The notes under the pieces were generated by a model that had not been told where the DNA came from, did no database searches, and saw only the letters and a list, made by a program, of their open reading frames with translations. A stretch of DNA of 64,000 nucleotides from Actinomadura macrotermitis (GTDB lineage Bacteria > Actinomycetota > Actinomycetes > Streptosporangiales > Streptosporangiaceae), in contig NZ_WEGH01000001.1 of NCBI RefSeq assembly GCF_009604375.1, forward strand, positions 1,302,001 to 1,366,000. The letters are read 5' to 3'. Below are positions 15,559 through 25,418 of this stretch, piece after piece. A program made the translations under genes and the position numbers. Position 1 is the first letter of the stretch. Every line of letters starts with the position of its first letter.

Positions 15559-17319
15559 TCAGTCTCCGTTTTCCCAGTCGGGGGCCATGTCCCGAGCGAT
15601 CTTGATGTCGTCGTTGGCGGTGCCGGCCGCGACCATCGGCCACACCATCGCGTCCTGGTGCACCACGAAGTCGATGACGACGGGCGCGTCGTTGATCTCC
15701 ATCGCCTTGGCGATGACCGCGTCCACGTCCTCGGGCCGGTCGCAGCGCAGCCCGACGCAGCCGTAGGCGTCGGCGAGCTTGACGAAGTCGGGGATGTACT
15801 GGGCGTCGGCGGCGGCGCCCTTCAGCCGGGTGTTGGAGTAGCGCTCGTTGTAGAACAGCGTCTGCCACTGCCGGACCATGCCGAGGTTGCCGTTGTTGAT
15901 GACGGCGACCTTGACCGGGATGCCCTCGATCGCGCAGGTGGCCAGCTCCTGGTTGGTCATCTGGAAGCAGCCGTCGCCGTCGATCGCCCACACCTGGGTG
16001 TCCGGCGCGCCGACCTTGGCGCCCATCGCGGCGGGGACGGCGTAGCCCATCGTCCCGGCGCCGCCGGAGTTCAGGAACGCGCCGGGCCGCTCGTACTTGA
16101 TGAACTGCGCGGTCCACATCTGGTGCTGGCCGACGCCCGCGACGTAGTAGGCCTCGGGGCCGACGAGCCGGCCGATGCGCTCGATGACGTACTGCGGCGA
16201 CAGCGTCCCGTCGGCCGGGGTGTCGTAGCCGAGCGGGTAGGTCTCGCGCCAGGCCTCCAGCTGCCGCCACCAGTCCCGGTAGTCGCCCTTGCGGCCGGCA
16301 TCGTGCTCGGCCTGCACCGCGACGATCAGGTCGGCGATGACCTCGCGGGCGTCGCCGACGATCGGCACGTCGGCGTGCCGGTTCTTGGAGATCTCCGCCG
16401 GGTCGATGTCGGCGTGCACGACCTTGGCGTGCGGGGCGAACCCGTCCAGCTTGCCGGTGACCCGGTCGTCGAAGCGGGCGCCGAGGGTGACCAGCAGGTC
16501 GGCCTTCTGCAGCGCGCCGACCGCGCCGACGTTGCCGTGCATGCCGGGCATGCCCATGTGCTGCGGGTGGCTGTCGGGGAAGGCGCCCTTGGCCATCAGC
16601 GTGGTGACGACCGGGGCGCCGGTCAGCTCGGCCAGCACCTTCAGCTCGGCCGCCGCGCCCGCCTTGATGACGCCGCCGCCGACGTACAGCACGGGGCGGG
16701 ACGCCTCGCTGATCAGCCGGGCCGCCTCGCGGACCTGCTTGGAGTGCGGCCGGGTGACCGGGCGGTACCCCGGCAGCCGCATCTGCACCGGCCACTCGAA
16801 GCCGAAGGTCGCCTGCAGCGCGTCCTTGGAGATGTCGACCAGGACCGGGCCGGGCCGGCCGGTGGAGGCGATGTGGAACGCCTCCACGATGGTGCGGGCG
16901 ATGTCCTCGGGCCGGGTGACCAGGAAGTTGTGCTTGGTGATCGGCATCGTGATGCCGGCGATGTCGGCCTCCTGGAAGGCGTCGGTGCCGATCGCGCCGC
17001 TCGGCACCTGGCCGGTGATCGCCACGATCGGGACCGAGTCCATGTAGGCGTCGGAGATCGGGGTGACCAGGTTGGTCGCGCCGGGCCCGCTGGTCGCCAT
17101 GCACACGCCGACCTTGCCGGTGACCATCGCGTAGCCCTGCGCGGCGTGCCCGGCGCCCTGCTCGTGCCGGACCAGGATGTGGCGCAGCTTCTCGGAGTCG
17201 AAGAGCGGGTCGTAGGCGGGCAGGATCGCGCCGCCGGGAATGCCGAACACCGTGTCGACGCCGACGTTCTCCAGGGCGCGGACCAGCGCTTGGGCTCCCG
17301 TCATCTGTTCGGTCGTCAT
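15559..17319 (-). CDS. ilvB: Acetolactate synthase large subunit
   Basis: 586 residues. ThDP, Mg2+ and FAD-dependent enzyme joining two pyruvates, or pyruvate and 2-oxobutyrate. Visible are the catalytic Glu region [15 protein letters not shown], the FAD domain, and the ThDP/Mg motif [26 protein letters not shown] split over NNGNLGMV. The ATG at 17319 has AAGGAA 8 bases upstream; the longer frame upstream is rejected because it crosses the attenuator. First structural gene of ilvBNC, controlled by the leader peptide at 17444-17494 and terminator at 17386-17419. Confidence 0.97.
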   Translation of the reverse strand: MTTEQMTGAQALVRALENVGVDTVFGIPGGAILPAYDPLFDSEKLRHILVRHEQGAGHAAQGYAMVTGKVGVCMATSGPGATNLVTPISDAYMDSVPIVAITGQVPSGAIGTDAFQEADIAGITMPITKHNFLVTRPEDIARTIVEAFHIASTGRPGPVLVDISKDALQATFGFEWPVQMRLPGYRPVTRPHSKQVREAARLISEASRPVLYVGGGVIKAGAAAELKVLAELTGAPVVTTLMAKGAFPDSHPQHMGMPGMHGNVGAVGALQKADLLVTLGARFDDRVTGKLDGFAPHAKVVHADIDPAEISKNRHADVPIVGDAREVIADLIVAVQAEHDAGRKGDYRDWWRQLEAWRETYPLGYDTPADGTLSPQYVIERIGRLVGPEAYYVAGVGQHQMWTAQFIKYERPGAFLNSGGAGTMGYAVPAAMGAKVGAPDTQVWAIDGDGCFQMTNQELATCAIEGIPVKVAVINNGNLGMVRQWQTLFYNERYSNTRLKGAAADAQYIPDFVKLADAYGCVGLRCDRPEDVDAVIAKAMEINDAPVVIDFVVHQDAMVWPMVAAGTANDDIKIARDMAPDWENGD

Positions 17320-17385
17320 GTTCCAGTTCCTTGGGGAGAAGTCTGTGCTCCTGGGAACGCATGGTTCGAAGGTCACACGGCCAAC

Positions 17386-17419
17386 AAAAAACCCCCGCCG
17401 CCGGAGGGCGGTCGAGGGG
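17386..17419 (-). terminator. Attenuator terminator upstream of ilvB
   Basis: On the minus strand CCCC-tcga-CCGCC, a short loop, then GGCGG-c-GGGG forms a two-part stem, followed by TTTTTT (17391-17386). It lies between the leader peptide and the ilvB start. Confidence 0.8.
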
Positions 17420-17420
17420 C

Positions 17421-17456
17421 GCGCGCAGGACGAAGAGACTCGGTCAGCCTGCGCGC
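17421..17456 (-). promoter_or_regulatory. Leader pairing stem of the ilvB attenuator
   Basis: GCGCGCAGG within the end of the leader frame (17456-17448) pairs perfectly with CCTGCGCGC (17429-17421), loop 18 bases. The same arrangement exists in the cimA leader, so this is probably the stem melted or protected by the translating ribosome. Confidence 0.55.
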
Positions 17457-17494
17457 CGACCAAGTACTACGAGGATGATGGAGCTGTTCTGCAC
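17444..17494 (-). CDS. Branched-chain attenuation leader peptide of ilvBNC
   Basis: A 16-codon frame reads [16 protein letters not shown] (GTG start) and ends with TGA. Six consecutive residues are Ile-Ile-Leu-Val-Val-Leu; the codons GTA, GTA and CTT are rare in this genome and should sharpen sensitivity to charged tRNA. No Shine-Dalgarno is present; TTGACC and GAAAGT boxes place the transcript start at or close to the GTG. An in-frame GTG at 17503 is an alternative. The terminator at 17386-17419 follows. The peptide resembles the cimA leader in both ends (NS near the start, RAG at the end). Confidence 0.85.
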   Translation of the reverse strand: MQNSSIILVVLGRRAG

Positions 17495-17501
17495 GGTGCC
17501 C

Positions 17502-17530
17502 ACTTTCGCCGACTTCCGGGCCGGGGTCAA
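17502..17530 (-). promoter_or_regulatory. Promoter of the ilvB leader
   Basis: On the minus strand TTGACC (17530-17525), 17-base spacer, GAAAGT (17507-17502), then 7 bases to the leader GTG. The -35 box overlaps the stop codon of the upstream GGDEF-EAL gene. Confidence 0.5.
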
Positions 17531-20370
17531 ATCTGTGGACACTTTGTCTCACCATTCGGGACGAGATGAGGCTCCGCGGTGGCCGGCGGCTCCTCCTGGA
17601 GCGGCAGCTCGACCTCGCCCGGAGGGCGCTGCGCCTGCAGGCTGGCGCGCACCAGCGACTCGGCGCGCCCCGCCGCCATGGGCCGCGCGACGAGGAAGCC
17701 CTGCCCGCGCGGGCAGCCCATCTCGCGCAGCAGCCGCAGCTGCTCGGGCCGCTCGATCCCCTCGGCGACCACGGTCAGGCCGAGGTCACGGCCGAGCCGC
17801 ACGATGGTGCGGGTGAGCAGGGTGAGCGTCTCGTCGGCGCCGAGGCCCGCCACGAACGAGGGATCGAGCTTGATCACGTCCACCGGGAGCTGCCCGAGGT
17901 AGGCCAGCGAGGCGTAGCCGGTGCCGAAGTCGTCGATGGCCAGCCGCACGCCGAGCTCGCGCAGCGCCGACAGCCGCGCCACGTTCTGCCCGGCGTCCTC
18001 CACCAGCACCTCCTCGCGGACCTCCAGGGTCAGCGCGTGCGGGGGCAGGCCGGTGTCGGCGAGCGCCGCCGCGACCGACTCCACGAACGACGGCGCGGCG
18101 ATCTGGCGGGCGGTGAAGTTCACCGACAGCCCGACGTCCCAGGAGTCGCCGCGCCAGCGCGCCACCTCGGCGCACGCCTGCCGCAGCACCCAGTCGCCGA
18201 GCGGGATCATCAGGCCCGACTCCTCGGCCGGCGCGATGAACTCCTCCGGCGGCACCGCCTCGCCGTCGCGGTACCAGCGCACCAGCGCCTCCACGCCGGT
18301 GACGCGGGAGGTCGCCAGCTCCACCACCGGCTGGAACTCCACCGCGAACCGCTCCTCGGCGAGCGCGCGCTGCAGGTCGCTGCCGAGCTCCAGCCGGCGG
18401 ACGACGTCGGCGTGCATGTGCGGGGCGAACACCTCGACCCGGCCGCCGCCGAGCTCCTTGGCGCGTGCCATCGCCAGGTCGCCGTTGCGGATCAGGTCGG
18501 CGGCGGTGCGGCGCAGCCGCCGGCCCGCCTCGGACGAGGAGCGGGCGCCCTCGGGCGCGGCGTCGGCGACGAACGCGATGCCGACGCTGGCGGTCAGCAC
18601 GATGCCCTTGCTGCCGACCCGGTAGGGGTCGGCCGACAGGGCGCGCAGCAGCCGCTCGGCGACCTCGACGGCCAGCTGGGAGTCGCCGGGGCCCTCGTCG
18701 GGCAGCTGCAGCAGCACCGCGAACTCGTCGCCGCCCCAGCGCGCCACGGTGTCGTCGGCCTGCACGGTGGCGCGCAGCCGCCGCGCGGCCTGCGCGAGCA
18801 CCTGGTCACCGGCCGCGTGCCCGGCCGAGTCGTTGACGGCGGTGAAGCCGTCCAGGTCGGCGAACAGCACCGCGACCCGGCAGCCGCTGCCCTGCCGCGA
18901 CAGCACCTCGCGGGTGCGCTCCTCGAAGTAGGCGCGGTTGGGCAGCCCGGTCAGCCCGTCGTGGAAGGTCAGGTGGGCGACCTGGCGCTGCAGCGCGGCC
19001 TGCTCGCTGAGGTCGCGGGTGGTGATCAGCAGCCGGCCCGGCGCCTCGCCGGTGCCGGTGTAGCGCGACACCGTCGACTCGGTCGGCAGCCAGGTGCCGT
19101 CGGCGGCGCGGACCCGGCAGGCCACCTTGAGCGCGGCGGCGGCGCCCTCCTCCTGCTCGCCCTTCAGGAACTCGGCGAACGCGCCGCGCACCCGCGGCAG
19201 GTCCTCGGGGTGGATGATCTCGGGCAGCGGGCGGCCGAGCAGCTCGTCGGCGGCGTACCGGTAGGTGCGCAGCGCGCCCTGGCTGACGTACTGGACGACC
19301 GCGTCCAGGTCGCAGATCAGCACCGCGTCGTTGATGCTCTCCGACAGCGCGCGGAAGTGGTCCTCGCCGGTGTGCACCGCGCGCCGCAGCCGGTCGTTCT
19401 CGTACAGCAGCCCGGCCAGGCGGGCCAGCAGCACGAAGGCGGCCGAGCCCGCGACGACCGACACGACCGGCTCCAGGCCGTGCGAGCCGGTCAGCGAGCG
19501 GCCCGCCACGAACAGCGCCGCGGCGGCGGCGACCGCGGCGAGCGCGATGCCGGGGCCGATCAGGCGGCCGCGCGCCTCCTCCTCGTCGCTGCGGGCGGGA
19601 CCGCCGGTCCAGGGCACCAGCACGAGCAGCAGCAGGCCGCCGAGGCGCAGGATGTCGGCCGGGTCGTCGGCCGGGGCGCCGCCGCGCAGCCGCACGACGG
19701 TGGTGACCAGGTCGGCGACGCCGAACGCCAGGAGCGCGCCGTAGCCCATCCAGGCCGAGCGGCGGTGCCCGCGGGCCGCGCCGAGCACGAACGGCAGCGC
19801 GGCGCAGACCAGCACCACGTCGATCAGGGGGTACAGCAGCTCCAGCAGGAACTGGCCGGCCGACTCGCCCGACCGGTCGTACAGGTCGCTGAACAGCGCC
19901 ACCCAGCCGAGGACGAACAGCGCCGCGGCGCAGACATAGGTGTCGGCGGAGTAGCGGATCCAGGTGCGCGCGTCCTTGGCCGGCCGGATCGGCACGATCA
20001 GCCCGATCACCAGCGCCGTCACCGCGGCCAGGTAGAACAGGTCGCCGACCGACAGGGTCAGGGCGCCGCGCGACTGCTCGGTCACCGAGATCGCCGAGCC
20101 GACCGCGCCGACGGACCAGCAGGCCGCGGCGATGCCGAACCAGCGCCAGGAGGCGCGCCAGGCGGTGCCCTCGGCGCCGCCCGCGGGACGGCGCGAGGCC
20201 GGCAGCAGCGAGCAGGCGGCGGCGCCGGCGGCGGCCGCCTCGGCCCAGGCGATGAAGGCGGTGCCGCCCCAGCCGAGCAGCGAGCCGATGGCGTAGAGCA
20301 CCCCGACGATCGCGACCATGCCGATCGGCACCGCTCCCCGCGGTGGCCGCCTGGCGTCCTCGCCGCTCAT
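17527..20370 (-). CDS. Membrane GGDEF-EAL protein with PAS domain
   Basis: 947 residues from the ATG at 20370. About eight or nine membrane helices (residues 15-330), a PAS domain (about 340-460), a GGDEF domain (motif GGDEF near 545) and an EAL domain (EALVRW near 692, DDFGTGY near 812, then VAEGIE). Both catalytic motifs are complete, so it could make and break cyclic di-GMP; in actinobacteria this messenger controls development and antibiotic formation. The frame continues upstream to 20754, but that part is low-complexity, so the start before the first membrane helix is preferred; AGGAGG stands about 12 bases upstream. Confidence 0.92.
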   Translation of the reverse strand: MSGEDARRPPRGAVPIGMVAIVGVLYAIGSLLGWGGTAFIAWAEAAAAGAAACSLLPASRRPAGGAEGTAWRASWRWFGIAAACWSVGAVGSAISVTEQSRGALTLSVGDLFYLAAVTALVIGLIVPIRPAKDARTWIRYSADTYVCAAALFVLGWVALFSDLYDRSGESAGQFLLELLYPLIDVVLVCAALPFVLGAARGHRRSAWMGYGALLAFGVADLVTTVVRLRGGAPADDPADILRLGGLLLLVLVPWTGGPARSDEEEARGRLIGPGIALAAVAAAAALFVAGRSLTGSHGLEPVVSVVAGSAAFVLLARLAGLLYENDRLRRAVHTGEDHFRALSESINDAVLICDLDAVVQYVSQGALRTYRYAADELLGRPLPEIIHPEDLPRVRGAFAEFLKGEQEEGAAAALKVACRVRAADGTWLPTESTVSRYTGTGEAPGRLLITTRDLSEQAALQRQVAHLTFHDGLTGLPNRAYFEERTREVLSRQGSGCRVAVLFADLDGFTAVNDSAGHAAGDQVLAQAARRLRATVQADDTVARWGGDEFAVLLQLPDEGPGDSQLAVEVAERLLRALSADPYRVGSKGIVLTASVGIAFVADAAPEGARSSSEAGRRLRRTAADLIRNGDLAMARAKELGGGRVEVFAPHMHADVVRRLELGSDLQRALAEERFAVEFQPVVELATSRVTGVEALVRWYRDGEAVPPEEFIAPAEESGLMIPLGDWVLRQACAEVARWRGDSWDVGLSVNFTARQIAAPSFVESVAAALADTGLPPHALTLEVREEVLVEDAGQNVARLSALRELGVRLAIDDFGTGYASLAYLGQLPVDVIKLDPSFVAGLGADETLTLLTRTIVRLGRDLGLTVVAEGIERPEQLRLLREMGCPRGQGFLVARPMAAGRAESLVRASLQAQRPPGEVELPLQEEPPATAEPHLVPNGETKCPQI

Positions 20371-20805
20371 CGCGCCGCGTCCCCTCCTGCTGCTCTGCGG
20401 GGCCGGAGGCCGCCGCGGGCGCCACAGTGCGCCTGACGAGATGTAGGTCCCCGGCCGCTCCGGCGTTGGGTCAACGCCCGGCGACCGGCCGATCGTGCCC
20501 GCGCCGGAAGTCGCGCGGGGAGCGCCCGCGAGGCCTGCGGCCAGGCCGGCCCTCGGGCAGCGACACTGCTGCAGTGCGGGATCACCGTGACGTCCAATGT
20601 ACGTTCCGTAGGTCACGGAGCGATTGAGGCTGAGCGTCCTCCCGGCGACAAACATCTTCCCTTGCGGATCTTGCCAAAGTGGCGACTTCATGAATCGTCC
20701 CTGTTCAGGGCCGATAATCCTGTTTACTCTGCGTAGCCGCGCGACCTGCCGCACAATGGAGCGGCGGGATCATCGTCGCGTCGCCGGCCCCACGGAGCAC
20801 GATCC
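20371..20805. other. 435-base divergent intergenic region
   Basis: No credible gene. It separates the GGDEF-EAL gene (minus) from the PQQ-type dehydrogenase gene (plus). The part at about 20590-20760 is visibly AT-richer than its surroundings. It holds several small dyads: CACTGC/GCAGTG (20574-20586), CCGTGAC/GTCACGG (20595-20628), GCCA/TGGC (20673-20683) and CCCTG/CAGGG (20699-20710). It must contain both promoters; a structured leader RNA is possible but matches no class I know. Confidence 0.6.
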
Positions 20806-21885
20806 ATGAGATTTCAGCCGACCCTCGCCGCCATCGCCCTGCTCGCCGCCGCCTGCTCGGCCACCGGGAAGGCGGGCGGCGGGGCCACCACCCCGGCGGC
20901 GCTGCCCGCGACGCCCGGTGTCCCCGGCTCGCCCCGGGTGCTGGCGACCGGCCTGGAGATCCCGTGGGCGATCGCGTTCCTGCCCGGCGGCGACGCGCTC
21001 GTCACCGAACGGCGGAGCGCCCGCCTGCTGCGGGTCACCCGGGAGGGCAAGGTGAGCGAGGTCGGCAGGGTGCCCGGCGTCGTCCCCGGCGGCGAGGGCG
21101 GCCTGCTCGGCGTCGCGGTCTCCCCCGGCTTCGCCCAGGACCACCTGGTCTACCTGCACTTCACCGCCGCCAAGGACAACCGCGTCGTGCGGTTCCGCTA
21201 CGACGGCAAGGGGATCGGCGCCCTGTCGGCCCTGGTCACCGGCATCCCGAAGGGCCCCAACCACAACGGCGGCCGCATCGCGTTCGGGCCGGACGGCATG
21301 CTCTACATCGGCACCGGCGAGATCTACCACACCGAACTGGCCCAGGATAAGAACTCCCTCGGCGGCAAGATCCTCCGCGTCTCCCCCGACGGAAGGCCCG
21401 CGCCGGGCAACCCGTTCGGCAACCGGGTGTGGACCTGGGGCCACCGCAACGTCCAGGGCCTGGCCTGGGACGACGCCGAGCGCATGTACGCGACCGAGTT
21501 CGGCCAGGAGACCTGGGACGAGATCAACCGCATCGAGCGCGGCGGCAACTACGGCTGGCCCAAAGTCGAGGGCGTCGGCCACAAGAAGGGCTTCACCGAC
21601 CCGGAGCTGACCTGGTCGACCGACGAGGCGTCCCCCTCGGGCCTGGCGTACGCCGGCGGCTCGCTGTGGGCGGGGGCGCTCGGCGGCCGGCGGCTCTGGC
21701 AGGTCCCGCTGTCCCCCGACGGCAAGGTCGGCAAGCCGGTGGCGCACTTCACCGGGACGTACGGGCGGCTGCGCGCCGTCGTCCGCGCCCCGGACGGCGC
21801 CCTGTGGGTGACCACCAGCAACCGCGACGGCCGCGGCGATCCGCAGCAGGGCGACGACAAGATCCTGGTGTTCCCGCTGTCCTGA
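20806..21885 (+). CDS. PQQ-dependent sugar dehydrogenase-like lipoprotein
   Basis: 359 residues. A lipoprotein signal ends in the lipobox LAAAC (Cys17), so it is anchored outside the membrane. The rest is a six-bladed beta-propeller of the glucose/sorbosone dehydrogenase (GSDH) family: PWAIAFLPGG, EGGLLGVAVSPGF, the PQQ/catalytic NHNGGRIAFGPDG histidine, GKILRVSPDG and WGHRNVQGLAWD. Family members oxidise aldose sugars with PQQ, although many actinobacterial ones are uncharacterised. The stop codon directly abuts the stop of the convergent lipoprotein gene. Confidence 0.9.
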   Translation: MRFQPTLAAIALLAAACSATGKAGGGATTPAALPATPGVPGSPRVLATGLEIPWAIAFLPGGDALVTERRSARLLRVTREGKVSEVGRVPGVVPGGEGGLLGVAVSPGFAQDHLVYLHFTAAKDNRVVRFRYDGKGIGALSALVTGIPKGPNHNGGRIAFGPDGMLYIGTGEIYHTELAQDKNSLGGKILRVSPDGRPAPGNPFGNRVWTWGHRNVQGLAWDDAERMYATEFGQETWDEINRIERGGNYGWPKVEGVGHKKGFTDPELTWSTDEASPSGLAYAGGSLWAGALGGRRLWQVPLSPDGKVGKPVAHFTGTYGRLRAVVRAPDGALWVTTSNRDGRGDPQQGDDKILVFPLS

Positions 21886-22305
21886 TCAGCGGTACTTCCG
21901 CACCCCCTCCTGGCAGGCCGCCAGGTACCCCTTCTTGCCCTGGGGGAACTTCCCGCCGCCCTTGACGCCCTCCAGGTAGGACTTGGCACAGAAGTCCGGC
22001 GGCAGGTGCCCGCGGGCGTTCTTGGCCAGGTGGTAGGCCAGCGTGACCATCTGCGGCCGGGTGTAGGACTTCCCCTGCGGATCGATCATCACGACCGCGC
22101 CGGGCTTCTTCGTCGCGGGCAGCGTCCCGGGCTTCGTCGGAGCACCCGACTTGGGGACGACGGCGGGCGGCTCCGCCGAGGCCGTGACCGAGGGGGCCGA
22201 GGACGGCCCGGGCGGCGGCGCATCGGCCTTCTTCTCTCCCCCGCCGCACGCCCCGAGCACCAACGGCAGCCCCACCAGAAGAACCGCGCCCCGCACACGC
22301 CGCAT
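21886..22305 (-). CDS. Small lipoprotein of unknown function
   Basis: 139 residues. A signal peptide ends in LGAC (Cys20), followed by a Pro/Ala/Ser-rich linker (about 25-70) and a compact C-terminal domain with two cysteines (HLPPDFCAKSYLEG, AACQEGVRK) that could form a disulfide outside the cell. I do not recognise the domain. The ATG at 22305 is the only start that gives a proper signal peptide. It is convergent with the PQQ-type gene, with no bases between the two stops, and lies after the gatB terminator. Confidence 0.7.
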   Translation of the reverse strand: MRRVRGAVLLVGLPLVLGACGGGEKKADAPPPGPSSAPSVTASAEPPAVVPKSGAPTKPGTLPATKKPGAVVMIDPQGKSYTRPQMVTLAYHLAKNARGHLPPDFCAKSYLEGVKGGGKFPQGKKGYLAACQEGVRKYR

Positions 22306-22360
22306 CGTCCCGCCCCTCACCGAGAACAAAGCACGGACCCTAACAAACCACCCTCCGACA

Positions 22361-22394
22361 GCGCCGCCCGCCGTCCAGGGACGGCGGGCGGCGC
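22361..22394 (-). terminator. Terminator of the gatCAB operon
   Basis: Perfect 16-base stem (22394-22379 with 22376-22361) and a 2-base loop, starting 15 bases after the gatB stop. Confidence 0.75.
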
Positions 22395-22409
22395 GGTGCG
22401 GTGCGGGCG

Positions 22410-23912
22410 TCAGGAGGCGCCGAGCTTCTCCAGGATCAGCTCGCGGGCGCGGCCGGCGTCGGCCTGGCCGCGGCTGGCCTTCATGACGGCGCCGACCAGG
22501 GCGCCGGCGGCGGCGACCTTGCCGGAGCGGACCTTGTCGGCGACCGCGGCGTTGTCGGCGATCACCTGGTCGATGATCGCCGAGAGGGCGCCCTCGTCGC
22601 TGACGACCTTCAGGCCGCGGGCGGCGACGACCTCGTCCGGGGCGCCCTCGCCGGCGAGGACGCCCTCGAACACCTGGCGGGCGAGCTTGTCGTTCAGCTC
22701 CCCGGCGTCCACCATCGCCTGGATGCGGGCGACCTGCGCGGGCGTGATCGCCAGCTCGGCCAGCTCCACGCCCTGCTCGGTGGCGCGGCGCGACAGCTCG
22801 TTCATCCACCACTTGCGGGCCGTGGCGGCGTCCGCGCCGGCCTTGACGGTGTCCTCGATGAGGTCCACGGCGCCGGCGTTGACGACGTCGCGCAGCTCCA
22901 GGTCCGACAGGCCCCACTCGCCCTGGACGCGGCGGCGGCGGGCGGCCGGCAGCTCGGGCAGGGTGGCCCGCAGCTCCTCGACCCACGCGCGCGACGGCGC
23001 CATCGGCACCAGGTCCGGCTCGGGGAAGTAGCGGTAGTCCTGCGCCTCTTCCTTGCTGCGGCCGCTGGTGGTGGTGCCGGAGTCCTCGTGGAAGTGCCGG
23101 GTCTCCTGGACGATCGTGCCGCCGGCGTCCAGCACGGCCGCCTGCCGCTCGATCTCCGAGCGGACCGCGCGCTCGACCGAGCGCAGCGAGTTGACGTTCT
23201 TGGTCTCGGTGCGGGTGCCCCACTCCGAGGCGCCGCGCGGCATCAGCGAGACGTTGACGTCGCAGCGCATCGAGCCCTGCTCCATCCGCACGTCCGAGAC
23301 GCCGAGGGAGCGCACCAGCTCGCGCAGCTCGGTGGCGTAGGCGCGGGCGACCAGCGGGGCCTTGTCCTCGGTGGCGGTGATCGGCTTGGTGACGATCTCC
23401 ACCAGCGGGATGCCGGCCCGGTTGTAGTCGACCAGCGAGTGCAGCGCGCCCTGGATGCGGCCGGTGGCGCCGCCGACGTGCAGCGACTTGCCGGTGTCCT
23501 CCTCCATGTGGACGCGCTCGATCTCGATCCGGTACGTCTCGCCCTCGACCTCGACCTCCAGGTGGCCGTCGACGCAGAGCGGCTCGTCGTACTGGGAGAT
23601 CTGATAGTTCTTCGGCATGTCCGGATAGAAGTAGTTCTTCCGGGCGAACCGGCACCACTCCACGATCTCGCAGTTCAGCGCGAGGCCGATCTTGATGATG
23701 CCCTCGATGGCCGCGTGGTTGGTGACCGGCAGCGAGCCGGGCAGGCCGAGGCAGACCGGGCACACCTGGGTGTTCGGTTCGGCGCCGAACCCGGTCGCGC
23801 AGCCGCAGAACATCTTGGACGCGGTGCCGAGCTCGATGTGGGTCTCGATGCCGAGGACCGGCTCGAACTTCGCCAGCGCCTCGTCGAACTTCATCACGGT
23901 CGGGGTGCTCAC
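22410..23912 (-). CDS. gatB: Asp-tRNA(Asn)/Glu-tRNA(Gln) amidotransferase subunit B
   Basis: 500 residues. GatB binds the misacylated tRNA and carries out its phosphorylation and transamidation. The N-terminal cradle has [18 protein letters not shown] and a second [12 protein letters not shown], which form the zinc site; the Gln/Asn tRNA-binding YqeY-type helical tail follows after residue 400. The GTG start overlaps the gatA stop by 4 bases. It is the third gene of gatC-gatA-gatB. Confidence 0.96.
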   Translation of the reverse strand: MSTPTVMKFDEALAKFEPVLGIETHIELGTASKMFCGCATGFGAEPNTQVCPVCLGLPGSLPVTNHAAIEGIIKIGLALNCEIVEWCRFARKNYFYPDMPKNYQISQYDEPLCVDGHLEVEVEGETYRIEIERVHMEEDTGKSLHVGGATGRIQGALHSLVDYNRAGIPLVEIVTKPITATEDKAPLVARAYATELRELVRSLGVSDVRMEQGSMRCDVNVSLMPRGASEWGTRTETKNVNSLRSVERAVRSEIERQAAVLDAGGTIVQETRHFHEDSGTTTSGRSKEEAQDYRYFPEPDLVPMAPSRAWVEELRATLPELPAARRRRVQGEWGLSDLELRDVVNAGAVDLIEDTVKAGADAATARKWWMNELSRRATEQGVELAELAITPAQVARIQAMVDAGELNDKLARQVFEGVLAGEGAPDEVVAARGLKVVSDEGALSAIIDQVIADNAAVADKVRSGKVAAAGALVGAVMKASRGQADAGRARELILEKLGAS

Positions 23913-25417
23913 TTGGCCGCCTCCGCGAGCTCGGGGGCCTTGCCCAGCAGCGGGCCGCCCCAGCGGTCTTCCAGGGCCCGCTCGACTGCGGCGCCGACGC
24001 GGTAGACGCGGTCGTCGCCGAGCACCGGGGCCATGATCTGCAGGCCGACCGGCAGGCCGTCCTCGTCGGCCAGGCCGCACGGCACCGAGATGGCCGCGTT
24101 GCCCGCCAGGTTGGCCGGGATCGTGCACAGGTCGGCCAGGTACATCGCCATCGGGTCGTCGGCGCGCTCGCCGATCGGGAAGGCGGTGGTCGGGGTGGTC
24201 GGCGAGACCAGCACGTCGACCTGCCCGAACGCGGCGTCGAAGTCGCGCGCGATCAGCGTGCGGACCTGCTGCGCCTTGCCGTAGTAGGCGTCGTAGTAGC
24301 CCGACGACAACGCGTAGGTGCCGAGCATGATGCGGCGCTTGACCTCGGGGCCGAAGCCCTCGGCGCGGGTGAGGGCCATCACCTCCTCGGCGCTGCGGCC
24401 GCCGTCGTCGCCGACCCGCAGCCCGAAGCGCATGGCGTCGAAGCGGGCCAGGTTGGACGAGCACTCCGACGGCGCGATCAGGTAGTACGCCGGCAGCGCG
24501 TAGGAGAAGTTCGGGCAGGACACCTCGACGACCTTGGCGCCGAGGGACTCCAGCAGCTCGACGGCCTCGTTGAAGCGGGCCGTCACGCCCGGCTGGTAGC
24601 CGTCGCCGGCGAACTCCTTGACCACGCCGACGCGCAGCCCGGCCACGTCGGCGCGGCGGGCCGCCTCGACCACCGGCGGGACCGGCTTGTCGATGGAGGT
24701 GGAGTCCATCGGGTCGTGGCCGCTGAACGCCTCGTGCAGCAGCGCCGCGTCCAGCACGTTGCGGGCGAACGGGCCCGGGGTGTCCAGGCTGGAGGCGAAC
24801 GCGATGATCCCGTAGCGGGTGGAGCCGCCGTAGGTGGGCTTGGCGCCGACGATGCCGGTGACGGCGGCGGGCTGCCGGATGGAGCCGCCGGTGTCGGTGC
24901 CGGTGGCCAGCGGCGCCTCGTAGGCGGCGACCGCGGCCGACGAGCCGCCGGACGAGCCGCCGGGGATCCGGGACAGGTCCCAGGGGTTGTGCGTGGGGTG
25001 GTAGGCGCTGTTCTCGGTGGAGGAGCCCATCGCGAACTCGTCCATGTTGGTCTTGCCGAGGATGACCAGGCCGGCCTTGCGCAGCCGGGCGGTGATGGTC
25101 GCGTCGTAGGGCGGCCGCCACCCCTCCAGGATCCTGGATCCGGCGGTGGTCGGCATGTCGGTGGTGGTGAACACGTCCTTGTGCGCGATGGGGACGCCGG
25201 CCAGCGGGCCGAGCTCCTCCCCGGCGGCGCGGCGCTCGTCCACCTTGCGGGCCTGCGCCAGCACCGTCTCGCCGTCGACGTGCAGGAACGCCCGCACGTC
25301 GCCGTCGACGGCGGCGACCCGGTCCAGGTGCGCCCGCGCGACCTCGGCGGCGGACGTCTCACCCGAGGCGATGAGGGACCCCAGCTCGGCGGCGGTCTTC
25401 TTGACCAGTTCGCTCAT
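23909..25417 (-). CDS. gatA: Asp-tRNA(Asn)/Glu-tRNA(Gln) amidotransferase subunit A
   Basis: 502 residues. Amidase-signature protein that releases ammonia from glutamine for GatB. The Ser-cisSer-Lys triad is visible: Lys in [10 protein letters not shown] (about 78), the [12 protein letters not shown] serines and the nucleophile in [12 protein letters not shown]. The gene starts 1 base after gatC and overlaps gatB, so all three subunits are coupled. Confidence 0.97.
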   Translation of the reverse strand: MSELVKKTAAELGSLIASGETSAAEVARAHLDRVAAVDGDVRAFLHVDGETVLAQARKVDERRAAGEELGPLAGVPIAHKDVFTTTDMPTTAGSRILEGWRPPYDATITARLRKAGLVILGKTNMDEFAMGSSTENSAYHPTHNPWDLSRIPGGSSGGSSAAVAAYEAPLATGTDTGGSIRQPAAVTGIVGAKPTYGGSTRYGIIAFASSLDTPGPFARNVLDAALLHEAFSGHDPMDSTSIDKPVPPVVEAARRADVAGLRVGVVKEFAGDGYQPGVTARFNEAVELLESLGAKVVEVSCPNFSYALPAYYLIAPSECSSNLARFDAMRFGLRVGDDGGRSAEEVMALTRAEGFGPEVKRRIMLGTYALSSGYYDAYYGKAQQVRTLIARDFDAAFGQVDVLVSPTTPTTAFPIGERADDPMAMYLADLCTIPANLAGNAAISVPCGLADEDGLPVGLQIMAPVLGDDRVYRVGAAVERALEDRWGGPLLGKAPELAEAAK

Positions 25418-25418
25418 C

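Noticed and set aside
17566-20436. Plus-strand frame of 956 residues opposite the GGDEF-EAL gene
   Set aside because: Antisense shadow; the minus-strand protein has complete PAS, GGDEF and EAL motifs.
20371-20754. N-terminal extension of the GGDEF-EAL protein
   Set aside because: The extra residues are low-complexity, with Arg- and Pro-rich segments, and the region holds dyads and AT-rich promoter-like DNA.
20590-20760. Cyclic di-GMP (GEMM) riboswitch
   Set aside because: The position before a GGDEF gene is tempting, but the conserved GEMM core sequences are not present on either strand.
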